A DNA stretch of 64,000 nucleotides, taken from Pricia mediterranea. Its GTDB lineage: Bacteria > Bacteroidota > Bacteroidia > Flavobacteriales > Flavobacteriaceae. The DNA is taken from contig NZ_JAVTTP010000001.1 in assembly GCF_032248455.1 (NCBI RefSeq), positions 1,796,501-1,860,500 on the forward strand, given 5' to 3'. How positions within the stretch are numbered: position 1 is the stretch's first letter; the number at the start of each line of letters is the position of its first letter. Below are positions 8,548 to 16,934 of this stretch, in pieces. The position numbers and the translations under genes are program-made. Below the pieces are notes generated by a model, which was not told where the DNA came from, did not search any database, and saw only the letters and a list, made by a program, of their open reading frames with translations.

Positions 8548-9006
8548 ATGAAATACAAAGCGGAAACGCCGGAAGAATACATTGGGCAACTGCCCGAAGA
8601 CCGGCAAAAGGTCGTTTCAAAACTGAGGAAAACCATCCTAAATAACCTTCCCGAGGGTTTTGAGGAACAAATGAGCTATGGCATGCTCGGCTATGTGGTA
8701 CCACACTCCGTTTATCCAGATGGATACCATTGCGACCCGAAACTGCCGCTTCCGTTCATGAACCTGGCCTCGCAGAAGAACCATGTGTCCGTCTACCACT
8801 CGGGTGTTTACGCGGACCCCGGACTTTACGAGTGGTTCATGACCGAATATCCAAAGCATTGTCAAAGCAAATTGGACATGGGCAAGAGCTGTATCCGGTT
8901 TAAAAATATGGAAAGCATTCCTTACACACTGATCGGGGAACTGGCGGCCAAAATGACCGTAGCGAATTGGGTGTCGATCTACGAGAAAAACATCAAGAAA
9001 AACTAA
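8548..9006 (+). CDS. DUF1801-type protein
   Basis: 152 residues from ATG 8548 (MKYKAETPEEYIGQLPEDRQ). The frame could also open at TTG 8542, overlapping the VOC stop, but the ATG fits the usual N-terminus. The core EEQMSYGMLGYVVP, NHVSVYHSGVY and SCIRFKNMESIP is typical of the DUF1801/YdhG-like fold, a small cytoplasmic protein of unknown function. It is the last gene of this run. Confidence 0.75.
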   Translation: MKYKAETPEEYIGQLPEDRQKVVSKLRKTILNNLPEGFEEQMSYGMLGYVVPHSVYPDGYHCDPKLPLPFMNLASQKNHVSVYHSGVYADPGLYEWFMTEYPKHCQSKLDMGKSCIRFKNMESIPYTLIGELAAKMTVANWVSIYEKNIKKN

Positions 9007-9057
9007 GGAGGGCCAAGCGACACGCTTTTTCTTCGATTATAAAAAATAATGGATTTA

Positions 9058-9122
9058 CCATTATTTCTGTGAGAACCGTTGCTGTTTGATCTGACCAAAA
9101 GACGAAAGGAAGAAGGAACAAA
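9058..9122 (+). repeat. Dispersed intergenic repeat, copy 2
   Basis: Gap-free partner of 4781-4845 (57 of 65 bases identical). The last 20 bases before the final A run are identical in both copies. It begins 51 bases after the DUF1801 stop. The rest of the 331-base gap before the TM2 gene holds only short imperfect palindromes. Confidence 0.7.
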
Positions 9123-9337
9123 GAAAATAAAGCACACATGGGTATTTTTAGTCATAGGTTCGCCTTTTCGGATGTTCCCGAAAATGTATTCGTCTTTCTT
9201 CCTTGCTCTTTTTGTCCTTTTTCGGTCGGTGATACCTTCCGATTGCCGGCGGAATCCTGAAACTATCCACAAAATTAAGGGTAGAACCAAAATAATCAGT
9301 ACATTTAAAACTACTATAACCAACAAAATTTACAATA

Positions 9338-9817
9338 ATGACAGACGATAGTAAAAAATTCGGTGAAGATTCAAAAGGTAGTTTCGACAAGGATAACAAG
9401 AAGTCAAGCGAATTTGGTAAAAAAGACAAAGATTCGACCAAAAATTTTGCCGATGACACCAAAAAGACGGCCAACGAATTTAGCGAAGGTGCCAAGAAAA
9501 CGGCCAATGAGTTCAGTGAAGGGGCTAGAGAGGCATTTGCAGGCGGTGCTAAAGAAAACAAGAAGATATTGGCCGGAATTTTGGCCATTATTCTTGGTTC
9601 GTTAGGTATCCACAAATTTATTTTGGGATATCAAAAAGAAGGTATTATTCTACTCGTCGCCACAATAATCGGATATGCCACCATGTGCATCGGAGTGGGG
9701 GCCTTTATCGTTATGGCGACAGGCTTAGTCGGGCTGATCGAAGGTATCATCTACCTGACCAAAACCGATGATGAGTTTTATACTACGTACCAGGTGGGAA
9801 AAAAGCCTTGGTTCTGA
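9338..9817 (+). CDS. TM2-domain membrane protein with 11-residue repeats
   Basis: 159 residues. The first 75 are highly charged (Lys/Asp/Ser) and include two identical 11-residue units, KKTANEFSEGA, with flanking degenerate units, like the hendecads of LEA-type stress proteins. The C-terminal half is a TM2 domain: two membrane helices (ILAGILAIILGSLGIHKFILG and a later hydrophobic stretch) with the conserved LGxxGxHxFxLG signature. It is probably an inner-membrane protein with a long polar N-terminal tail; function unknown. Confidence 0.8.
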   Translation: MTDDSKKFGEDSKGSFDKDNKKSSEFGKKDKDSTKNFADDTKKTANEFSEGAKKTANEFSEGAREAFAGGAKENKKILAGILAIILGSLGIHKFILGYQKEGIILLVATIIGYATMCIGVGAFIVMATGLVGLIEGIIYLTKTDDEFYTTYQVGKKPWF

Positions 9818-9932
9818 TATAATGTTCGATTTGGTTATTTTCGGCAGGCATTTTTTTATATCGATGCAGGCGTTAGGCTCTTAATATTTAACCGCCTCAT
9901 CGCTCTGGCATCAAGTTGGCTTCAACGGAAAA

Positions 9933-11768
9933 TCAACCCTTGTCCTGTGAAGGATTCTCGCCGTTCTCGCGTGCTTCCATAAACTTCCGTTCCAGCTCGG
10001 CCTGAAACTCCTCCATCACCGGTTTTACCGTACTTTCGGGCAAGTCGGAAATCTTGATGTACATCAGGCCGTCGACTGCATTGTTAAAGAGGGGGTCCAC
10101 GTTAAAAGCGACTACTTTGGCATTTTGCTTGATATATTTTTTTATCAATACCGGTAAGCGTAGGTTGCCCGGCTCCACCTCATCGATCATCCGGTCGAAC
10201 TTATTTAGGTCCGCCTGGGTCTCATCAAAGACAAATTCCTTGTCCGCATCCTTCAGCTTTACCTTGAACTCCTTTTTCGGTCGGACGTACTGTGCTACAT
10301 AGGGATCCCAGTAATTGCTTTTCATAAATTCGATCATCAACGACTTGGAGAAGTTCGAAAACTGGTTGCTGATGCTTACCCCGCCGATCAAATACTTATG
10401 TTCGGGATGCCGGAGGGTAGTATGTACGATACCCTTCCACAGTAGAAATAGCGGCATCGGCTTCTGTTGGTACGCTTTCATGATATAGGCCCTTCCCATC
10501 TCGATAGATTGCTGCATCATGTCGAAAAGTTCGGGCTCAAAGCGGAAGAGATCTTGCAAATAAAAGCCATCTATCCCATATTTTTTGAATATCTCCGATC
10601 CTAGGCCCATACGGTAGGCCCCTGCGATGACCTTGGCCTCGTTATCCCACAGAAACATGTGATGATAATACGCATCGAATTTGTCGATATCGCTCGAGTT
10701 GTTGGTGCCCTCGCCGATTTCCCTGAAGGTGATTTCACGCTGCCTTCCGATTTCCTGTAGCGCAAAGGGTATTTCCTTGGCGGGAGCCAAGAAGACCTCA
10801 TAATTCTTGCTCTGTACCATGCGCCGATCTTTCTCGACCAGTTTGCCGACCTCTGCTTCTATCAGTTCCTTGCGAACCGCCTTGGCTATTTTCCGGGGAT
10901 GCTTAGGTAATTTTATGGTGGTGGGCAATTGTGCTATCAGACGTTCCTTTTCGTACGCATTGGCGAGGATGTAGGTTTTCCGGCGCAATAGTTCCGTGTA
11001 CTCCTGCAAACCGCAATGCTCGTTTTGCATAGCGACCGAAATGGGCTGTCCGATACGTACTTTTATAGGTCTATAGCGCTGGGAATAGACCTCCGACGGA
11101 AGTTTGGCGGTTCTGAGGATGTCGCTTATCCGCGCCAGACGATAGAACAGTTTGCTGTTCCTTGCGTGAAAATAGATCGGCACTACTGGCACTTCGGCCT
11201 TTCGAATAAGTTTTATGGCCGCTTCATCCCACGGCTTATCGATCACTAATTTTCCATCTTTATGGGTCGAGACTTCCCCTGCAGGAAAAATTCCCAGGGG
11301 ATGACCTTCCCGTAAATGTTTCATGCCATTCTTAAAGCCCGCCAGGCTGCTTTTGGCCTCTTTGCGGTCTTCGAACGGATTTACGGGGAAGATATGGGAG
11401 GTCAATGGCTCAAAACGCTGCAGAAGAAAGTTCGCCATGATTTTGAAATCAGGTCGGCGACGAAGCATAATTTTAAGTAGGATGATGCCGTCCATACCTC
11501 CCAACGGATGGTTGCTTATCGTGATATACGGACCGTCTTTCGGAAGTCGTTTCAGATCTTCAACGGGAATGTCGTAATCGATGTCGTAGTGATCTAGGGC
11601 GGCGTCGAGAAAGTCCATGATTTCAAGGTGACGCACCTTCTCGTACCATTTGCCTATTTTGGAGATTTTGGTTACCCGTAACACCGACCACGCAAGAAAG
11701 GTGCCCAAAACGCCCAACTTGTCAAGATTTGTGACCTTGGTCACCTCCTTTGCGGTCACTAGACCCAT
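9933..11768 (-). CDS. olsF: OlsF-like bifunctional acyltransferase (PlsC plus GNAT-type domains)
   Basis: 611 residues with two parts. The N-terminal PlsC/LPLAT acyltransferase has SNHPLGGMDG (catalytic His87 and Asp93) and GIFPAGEVS near residue 160. The C-terminal part (about 320-520) resembles OlsB/hemolysin-type N-acyltransferases: FREIGEG, a central YRMGLGSEIFKKYG segment, and EMGRAYI. From the literature, OlsF fusions of this order in Flavobacterium and Serratia make ornithine lipids: OlsB-like N-acylation of ornithine, then OlsA-like O-acylation. Acting at the inner membrane, it would supply phosphate-free lipids. Assignment rests on domain order and length; a lysophospholipid acyltransferase role is the alternative. 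Confidence 0.7.
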   Translation of the reverse strand: MGLVTAKEVTKVTNLDKLGVLGTFLAWSVLRVTKISKIGKWYEKVRHLEIMDFLDAALDHYDIDYDIPVEDLKRLPKDGPYITISNHPLGGMDGIILLKIMLRRRPDFKIMANFLLQRFEPLTSHIFPVNPFEDRKEAKSSLAGFKNGMKHLREGHPLGIFPAGEVSTHKDGKLVIDKPWDEAAIKLIRKAEVPVVPIYFHARNSKLFYRLARISDILRTAKLPSEVYSQRYRPIKVRIGQPISVAMQNEHCGLQEYTELLRRKTYILANAYEKERLIAQLPTTIKLPKHPRKIAKAVRKELIEAEVGKLVEKDRRMVQSKNYEVFLAPAKEIPFALQEIGRQREITFREIGEGTNNSSDIDKFDAYYHHMFLWDNEAKVIAGAYRMGLGSEIFKKYGIDGFYLQDLFRFEPELFDMMQQSIEMGRAYIMKAYQQKPMPLFLLWKGIVHTTLRHPEHKYLIGGVSISNQFSNFSKSLMIEFMKSNYWDPYVAQYVRPKKEFKVKLKDADKEFVFDETQADLNKFDRMIDEVEPGNLRLPVLIKKYIKQNAKVVAFNVDPLFNNAVDGLMYIKISDLPESTVKPVMEEFQAELERKFMEARENGENPSQDKG

Positions 11769-11899
11769 ACCTAATTATCGATTAATTTGTGATGCCATTT
11801 CAAAACGGGAGTTCAAAAATGGAAGGGAATCAATTGGTAAATATATAGGAAAATCGGTAAATAAGCCTCCCAATTCAACGATTCAGAAAAGAAATGACA

Positions 11900-13150
11900 T
11901 CATTTTACGACGAGTTGCAAGGTGTTTTTTCCACGCTGTTCAAGCAGCACCTCGTGTCCGTTCTGTAGGGATGCGATGGCCTTTTCATCAAAATGACGAA
12001 TGGTGTACAGCGACACATTTTCTTGACATGCCACTTTAAACCGGTGTTGCAAATGCTGCAGAAGTTCATTTAACCGACCGAAACGGTTATCAACGCAAAC
12101 GGAAAAGCTAATGGCAGAGCTTTGAATGAGGTCGACCTTCATCTTATGCTCGTGGAACAATTTAAAAAGGGCACTGATACTATCTTCGACGATAAACGAA
12201 AAATCAAGGGAGGACAGCTTCATCAATACCTGATTTTGCTTTAGGATAAAACAGGGTACCTTGGGTTCTATCCCCATGCATTTGCCTACGGTCGTACCGG
12301 CCCCTTTCGGAGCTAAAAAGGATTTTACGTGCAGCGGAATTTCTTTTTGCTGTAGGGGTTGCAGGGTCTTCGGATGTATGACCGAAGCCCCATAGAAAGC
12401 AAGTTCGATAGCCTCGCGATACGATATTTTGTTGAGCAGTAAGGTTTCATTGAAATATCTAGGGTCGGCGTTCAGCACTCCCGGTACATCCTTCCAGATA
12501 GTCACGGAATCGGCATTTAGGCAATAGGCAAGGATGGCGGCGGTGTAGTCAGAACCCTCCCGGCCCAAGGTAGTCGTAAAATTATTTTCATCGCTCCCCA
12601 GAAAACCTTGGGTGATGTTCAACTTCTTGGTGTCGACACCATGTGATACCCGCTCTTGGGTCATTTCCCAGTCCACCGAAACGTCGCGGTAACGATCGTC
12701 GGTCTTAATAAAATCGCGAACGTCGAGCCAGTGGTTAGTGATACCTACTTCATTCAGATAGGCACTGACGATCGTAGTGGACACCAATTCGCCGTAGCCG
12801 ACGACCTGATCATAGACGAAATTGTATTTGGGAGATTTGTTCCAGGCCAAAAAGCCCTGCACCTCGGTATAGAGCGCCTTTACTTTCTCAAAGATAGGAT
12901 GGTTTTGATTCCCGAAAAGCCCCGATAAGATGGCATTGTGATAGTCCATGACTTCCAGCAGTACGGCAGATAGCTTTGTCTTATCCTCAAAATATGTGTT
13001 TACGACGGCCTCCATGGCGTTGGTAGATTTACCCATGGCCGACACCACCAGCAGCGTATTGTCATAGCCCGTTTCCCGAAGCACCTCCACTACGTTTCTC
13101 ACTCCATCGGCATCTTTGACCGAGGCCCCGCCGAACTTAAAAATCCTCAT
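11900..13150 (-). CDS. Aspartate kinase
   Basis: 416 residues from ATG 13150 (MRIFKFGGASVKD); the longer frame to 13207 adds an unlikely leader. It phosphorylates aspartate, the first step to Lys, Thr, Met and diaminopimelate. KFGGASV binds ATP. GYGELVST, GFLGSDEN, LGREGSDYTAAILA and the VLNADPRYF segment are kinase motifs. The C-terminal 110 residues form the regulatory ACT region, so feedback control by an amino acid is expected. It is monofunctional, without a homoserine dehydrogenase half. It is followed on the same strand by the OlsF-like gene after 131 bases. Confidence 0.92.
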   Translation of the reverse strand: MRIFKFGGASVKDADGVRNVVEVLRETGYDNTLLVVSAMGKSTNAMEAVVNTYFEDKTKLSAVLLEVMDYHNAILSGLFGNQNHPIFEKVKALYTEVQGFLAWNKSPKYNFVYDQVVGYGELVSTTIVSAYLNEVGITNHWLDVRDFIKTDDRYRDVSVDWEMTQERVSHGVDTKKLNITQGFLGSDENNFTTTLGREGSDYTAAILAYCLNADSVTIWKDVPGVLNADPRYFNETLLLNKISYREAIELAFYGASVIHPKTLQPLQQKEIPLHVKSFLAPKGAGTTVGKCMGIEPKVPCFILKQNQVLMKLSSLDFSFIVEDSISALFKLFHEHKMKVDLIQSSAISFSVCVDNRFGRLNELLQHLQHRFKVACQENVSLYTIRHFDEKAIASLQNGHEVLLEQRGKNTLQLVVK

Positions 13151-13358
13151 TGAATAATTTTCTTTTTTGAAATTCCTGCCTTTCGGCCTCAATACACCAA
13201 AATTCATTGGATTTTGTTAACAAACAACGGAATTCACATGATTCCTGATGCTTCTTCCGGATTCTCAGGGGTTCTTTCCGGTCAAAACGGGCCGCGGCGG
13301 CAAAACCGACGACGGACCACGGATGGAAATGTGATTTCAGGTTTCTTGTAAACAGCTC

Positions 13359-13841
13359 CTATCCTTTGTTCTTCAGGAATTTTGCGATACTCTCTTCATC
13401 AAGTTGTACGACGTGCCAATGGCGCATGACATCGGCGCCAATGCCTTCATAAAAGCGTATGGCAGGTTCGTTCCAATCCAGAACCTCCCAGCTGATACGC
13501 TTTGCCCCCATATCCCTTCCATACTTGACCGTCTCCGCCATTAGCGCGCTGCCCAATCCACTGCCCCGCATGGGTTCGGTGACCACAAAGTCCTCTAAAT
13601 GTAAGGTCGTACCTTTCCAGGTAGAGTATCGGGTATACACCATGGCCATCCCGACGACCTTACCGTCCGTTTCCCCAACGAAGCAGTGAAAGCGTTTATT
13701 TTCGCCGAAACCGTCCTTGATCAAGTCGTCCGCGGTTATTTCGACCGAATCGCCTTCCTTTTCATAAATGGCCAATTCTTGGATTAGATTTAAAACTTGG
13801 GGCATATCCCCTTCCTTTGCAGCGCGTATAGTAAATTCCAT
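13359..13841 (-). CDS. GNAT-family N-acetyltransferase
   Basis: 160 residues with the full GNAT fold: [19 protein letters not shown] at the N-terminus, [20 protein letters not shown] (acetyl-CoA loop R-G-S-G-L-G) and [16 protein letters not shown]. The overall pattern resembles diamine (spermidine/spermine-type) acetyltransferases. It acetylates an amine, possibly a polyamine or amino acid; the substrate is not certain. A perfect -7 box lies 22 bases upstream. It is transcribed away from fbp. Confidence 0.85.
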   Translation of the reverse strand: MEFTIRAAKEGDMPQVLNLIQELAIYEKEGDSVEITADDLIKDGFGENKRFHCFVGETDGKVVGMAMVYTRYSTWKGTTLHLEDFVVTEPMRGSGLGSALMAETVKYGRDMGAKRISWEVLDWNEPAIRFYEGIGADVMRHWHVVQLDEESIAKFLKNKG

Positions 13842-13862
13842 AATTGTTATAAATAAAACACA

Positions 13863-13870
13863 AAGTTATA
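13863..13870 (-). promoter_or_regulatory. Flavobacterial -7 box of the GNAT gene
   Basis: TAACTTTG on the minus strand is a perfect TAnnTTTG. It is 21 bases before the GNAT start codon, inside the 148-base divergent region shared with fbp. Confidence 0.5.
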
Positions 13871-13989
13871 AATTTAAATTACGGCTAAATTACGAAGATT
13901 CCACAGTTTCACAAAATAGCCGATATTTGTGTGCGGGCGAACAATTGGCGATTTCCCTAACCTGGTGCCATTGCCTTAAAACTTTAAAT

Positions 13990-15000
13990 ATGTCCCAAAA
14001 GAAGAATTTTACCCTCGGCGAATTTATCATCGAAAACCAGAGTGCCTTTCCCTACTCCACCGGGGAGCTTTCCAAACTGATCAATGCCATTCGCCTGGCT
14101 GCAAAGGTCGTAAACCATGAGGTCAACAAAGCGGGATTGGTCGATATTATCGGCGAGATCGGCGAAACCAACATTCAGGGCGAGGAACAGAAAAAGTTGG
14201 ATGTATTCGCCAATGAAAAGTTCATTCAAGCCCTTATCAATCGCGAAATAGTATGCGGTATCGCCTCCGAAGAGGCAGAAGACTTTATCAGTATAAACAG
14301 CAATGACGAACGCAACCAAAACAAATACATCGTTTTAATCGACCCTCTCGACGGATCCTCGAATATCGATGTCAACGTATCCGTCGGCACTATTTTCTCC
14401 GTATATCGACGGATTACCCCCGTAGGCACGCCCGTCACCCTAAAAGATTTTCTTCAGCCGGGGAAAAATCAGGTAGCGGCCGGCTATATTGTCTATGGCA
14501 CCTCGACCATGTTGGTCTATACCACCGGCCACGGCGTCAATGGCTTTACGCTCAACCCTGCCATTGGTACGTTTTATCTATCGCATCCCGAAATGCAGTT
14601 TCCTGAAACCGGCAACATCTATACGGTAAACGAGGGTAACTATATCCATTTTCACCAAGGCGTAAAAGATTATATCAAATATTGTCAAAAAGAGGAAGAA
14701 GACCGCCCCTACACCTCGAGGTACATCGGTTCGCTGGTCTCCGATTTCCATCGGAACATGATCAAAGGGGGTATCTATATGTACCCTAAGAGCAGTATTA
14801 CCGAAGAGGGAAAACTTCGCCTGCTCTACGAATGCAATCCCATGGCCTTTATCGCGGAGCAGGCCAACGGACTCGCCATCTCAGGCGGAAGCCGAATTCT
14901 GGATGTAGTACCGACGGAACTGCACCAAAGGATACCCTTCTTTTCCGGTAGCCGGAAAATGGTGGAGAAATTAAAGGAATTTTTGGACCGATACGAATAA
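13990..15000 (+). CDS. fbp: Class I fructose-1,6-bisphosphatase
   Basis: 336 residues, starting at ATG 13990 ([14 protein letters not shown]). The frame stays open upstream to 13768, but that would run back over the divergent GNAT gene, so the shorter start is right. It removes the 1-phosphate of fructose-1,6-bisphosphate in gluconeogenesis. The metal and substrate site [20 protein letters not shown] is complete, and SEEAED and [13 protein letters not shown] near the end also fit the family. fbp, GNAT and aspartate kinase are often neighbours in flavobacteria, as I recall. Confidence 0.93.
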   Translation: MSQKKNFTLGEFIIENQSAFPYSTGELSKLINAIRLAAKVVNHEVNKAGLVDIIGEIGETNIQGEEQKKLDVFANEKFIQALINREIVCGIASEEAEDFISINSNDERNQNKYIVLIDPLDGSSNIDVNVSVGTIFSVYRRITPVGTPVTLKDFLQPGKNQVAAGYIVYGTSTMLVYTTGHGVNGFTLNPAIGTFYLSHPEMQFPETGNIYTVNEGNYIHFHQGVKDYIKYCQKEEEDRPYTSRYIGSLVSDFHRNMIKGGIYMYPKSSITEEGKLRLLYECNPMAFIAEQANGLAISGGSRILDVVPTELHQRIPFFSGSRKMVEKLKEFLDRYE

Positions 15001-15015
15001 AAGGGCATCAACTAT

Positions 15016-15041
15016 CCGGTCGCTAAGTACTTTCCGACCGG
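15016..15041. other. GC-rich hairpin after fbp
   Basis: CCGGTCG pairs with CGACCGG across a 12-base loop, 15 bases after the fbp stop. No T-run follows on either strand, so it may be an RNA-stabilising end or a weak terminator. Confidence 0.35.
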
Positions 15042-15152
15042 CTGCGCTAGCCTCTGAACGTAGGGGCGGCGCGCCAGTTTTGACAGAACCTCCGGTAAAA
15101 GTGGAATAAGAACCAAAATCGCTACCCCCGATTCACCTCAATTTTTATAAGC

Positions 15153-15575
15153 TCAGCGTTTCAACAGGTATAGATAATCCTCAAAATCGATCCGCCCCGT
15201 AAAAATCTCTACGGAGCGATCGATGATCTGATCGGCATTGTCACCTGAAAAACCCAGTCCGATGGCGTAGCGTTTGAGCAGGTCCATTTCGAGATCATCG
15301 ATGGTATGGTCCGAAAAAATAATCCGAAAAAGATCGTAAAGCCGTTCCAATCGTTTCTCGGAGGAGTTCGGGGAATCGATCGGATATTTGTTCTCCTTGC
15401 GCATCACCTGCTCATATTCCGAGCGGGTGATGTCCAGTTTATCCGCAAAACTGTCCAACAGTCTCTTTTCCTCCGCGCTGAGCTCCCCATCGACCGAAGC
15501 CAAGGTCGCCAGTGCGGCGAAATGCGCTAGATTTCTCCGGTGTTCGCCGCTGGTATATAAATCTACGATCCCCAT
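15153..15575 (-). CDS. TerB-like tellurite-resistance-family protein
   Basis: 140 residues, all helical, with the TerB-fold signature: LATLASVDGELSAEEKRLL with acidic DGE, then a second acidic SDHTIDDLEMDLLKR. TerB-like proteins bind metal ions with these acidic residues; most act in stress or surface processes rather than in tellurite resistance itself. No other ter genes lie nearby. A perfect -7 box is 28 bases upstream. Confidence 0.75.
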   Translation of the reverse strand: MGIVDLYTSGEHRRNLAHFAALATLASVDGELSAEEKRLLDSFADKLDITRSEYEQVMRKENKYPIDSPNSSEKRLERLYDLFRIIFSDHTIDDLEMDLLKRYAIGLGFSGDNADQIIDRSVEIFTGRIDFEDYLYLLKR

Positions 15576-15603
15576 AATTTTGTTGTCATATTTTCATTAG
15601 AAA

Positions 15604-15611
15604 CAAATATA
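15604..15611 (-). promoter_or_regulatory. Flavobacterial -7 box of the TerB-like gene
   Basis: TATATTTG on the minus strand is a perfect TAnnTTTG, ending 28 bases before the ATG. Confidence 0.5.
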
Positions 15612-15682
15612 ATTTTTTTAGCGTTTATATTTTAGGTTCGCCACAACTTTGTTTCCCGACAAATTCGTATTTTTCCACAGCT

Positions 15683-16711
15683 ATGAAAAAACCGCTGCTC
15701 GCGTTCACCGACAAGGGCATCTATTGCCACGCTGCCGATGTATATCTCGACCCATGGAAGCCCGTGGACAAGGCCATCATCTCCCACGGTCACGCCGACC
15801 ACAGCCGGTGGGGCCATAGCAAATACATTACTCATCACGACAATGTGCCAATCATCTCCCACCGTCTGGGCGAAATCAACGTAACGGGAAAAAATTGGGG
15901 AGAGACCTTCACCATCAACAACGTCAAATTCAGCCTGCATCCGGCCGGGCATATCGTCGCCTCTTCCCAAATCAGGGTGGAGCACCAGGGCGAGGTCTGG
16001 GTGTTTACGGGGGATTATAAAACGGAGGACGATGGCATTTCAACTCCCTATGAACCCGTGAAGTGCGATACGTTCATCACCGAATGTACCTTCGGACTGC
16101 CTGCCTTTAAATGGATACCTCAACAAGAGGTTTTTAAGGATATCAACGCATGGTGGGCCCAAAACCGAGCGGAAAAAAAGACCTCAGTGCTCTTCGGATA
16201 TTCCTTAGGCAAGGCCCAGCGACTATTGAAGTACCTAGATACCGATATCGGGAAGATCTACACCCATGGGGCCATTGAAAACATGACGGAGGTACTCCGA
16301 CCTTTGGTGGACTTCCCCGAGACCACGCTCATCACGAAAGAAACCAAAAAAGAGGACCTGTTGGGCAATATCGTCCTTGCTCCTCCCAGTGCCCACGGCA
16401 GTCCCTGGATCCGGAAAATGGTGCCCTACGTCACCGCTTCCGCCAGCGGGTGGATGACCTTTAGGGGTGCCCGCCGCCGCCGTGCCATCGACAAGGGCTT
16501 TGTCTTGAGCGACCACTGCGATTGGAACGGTCTCTTGGAAAGTATCAAAGGTACCGGCGCGGAGAAGATCATTTGCACCCACGGTTATTCCGATATTTTT
16601 TCAAGGTACCTTCGGGAACAAGGGTATGATGCGCGTACAGAAGAAACACAGTACGGGGAAGAGGACGGGGAAACGGCGGATGCCAAGTCGGAAACAATCG
16701 GTACAAATTAG
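15683..16711 (+). CDS. Ligase-associated metallo-beta-lactamase-fold DNA exonuclease
   Basis: 342 residues of the MBL/beta-CASP nuclease type that accompanies bacterial ATP-dependent ligases (TIGR04122 family by my recognition). The metal motif is SHGHADHSRWG (His35, His37, Asp39, His40), with GHIVASSQ, FTGDY and LSDHCDW further on. It is the first gene of the four-gene repair set exonuclease-ligase-helicase-phosphoesterase. The last 25 residues are acidic and low-complexity, beyond the usual fold. Candidate promoter: TTTG at about 15649, 16 bases, then TATTTTTC (one mismatch) just before the gene. Confidence 0.88.
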   Translation: MKKPLLAFTDKGIYCHAADVYLDPWKPVDKAIISHGHADHSRWGHSKYITHHDNVPIISHRLGEINVTGKNWGETFTINNVKFSLHPAGHIVASSQIRVEHQGEVWVFTGDYKTEDDGISTPYEPVKCDTFITECTFGLPAFKWIPQQEVFKDINAWWAQNRAEKKTSVLFGYSLGKAQRLLKYLDTDIGKIYTHGAIENMTEVLRPLVDFPETTLITKETKKEDLLGNIVLAPPSAHGSPWIRKMVPYVTASASGWMTFRGARRRRAIDKGFVLSDHCDWNGLLESIKGTGAEKIICTHGYSDIFSRYLREQGYDARTEETQYGEEDGETADAKSETIGTN

Positions 16712-16881
16712 ACGGTTGGTCACGACTCAACGAAGGAAATCGGGGTACGCATGGATTTGATTTAAATGCGGAAGCCGATGGTTTGACAGTTTGCCGGGCC
16801 TATCCCTTAGCCGAGGGGCTGCGTCGTTTTGGGACCGAGGGGGCCCGCTTAGATTCGATTGGAGACCAGGTGCGGGTTCGA

Positions 16882-16930
16882 CAGATGGCTTCGCGGCTCC
16901 CGCTGGAGCGGGATTGCCCGCAATTTTGGA
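16882..16930 (+). repeat. Nested palindromic element upstream of ligase (copy A)
   Basis: Starts CAGATGGCTTCGC and ends CGCAATTTTGG. The inner hairpin TCCCGC-TGGA-GCGGGA is at 16898-16913. It ends 4 bases before the ligase ATG. Its partner (copy B, 18882-18930) has the same ends and an inner hairpin at the same offset but with a different stem sequence, which suggests stem conservation by structure. Confidence 0.6.
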
Positions 16931-16934
16931 TGAT

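Noticed and set aside
5772-9006. A bioluminescence (lux) operon around the LuxE-like gene
   Set aside because: No luxC, luxD, luxA or luxB gene is present; only the synthetase-like protein was found.
13920-13945. GATATTTG upstream of fbp as a -7 box
   Set aside because: The TA is shifted by one base relative to TAnnTTTG and no -33 element fits well.
16791-16934. N-terminal extension of the ligase frame
   Set aside because: It consists of palindromic repeat DNA and gives an odd Gly/Ala/Arg-rich leader; the ATG at 16935 matches the normal N-terminus.
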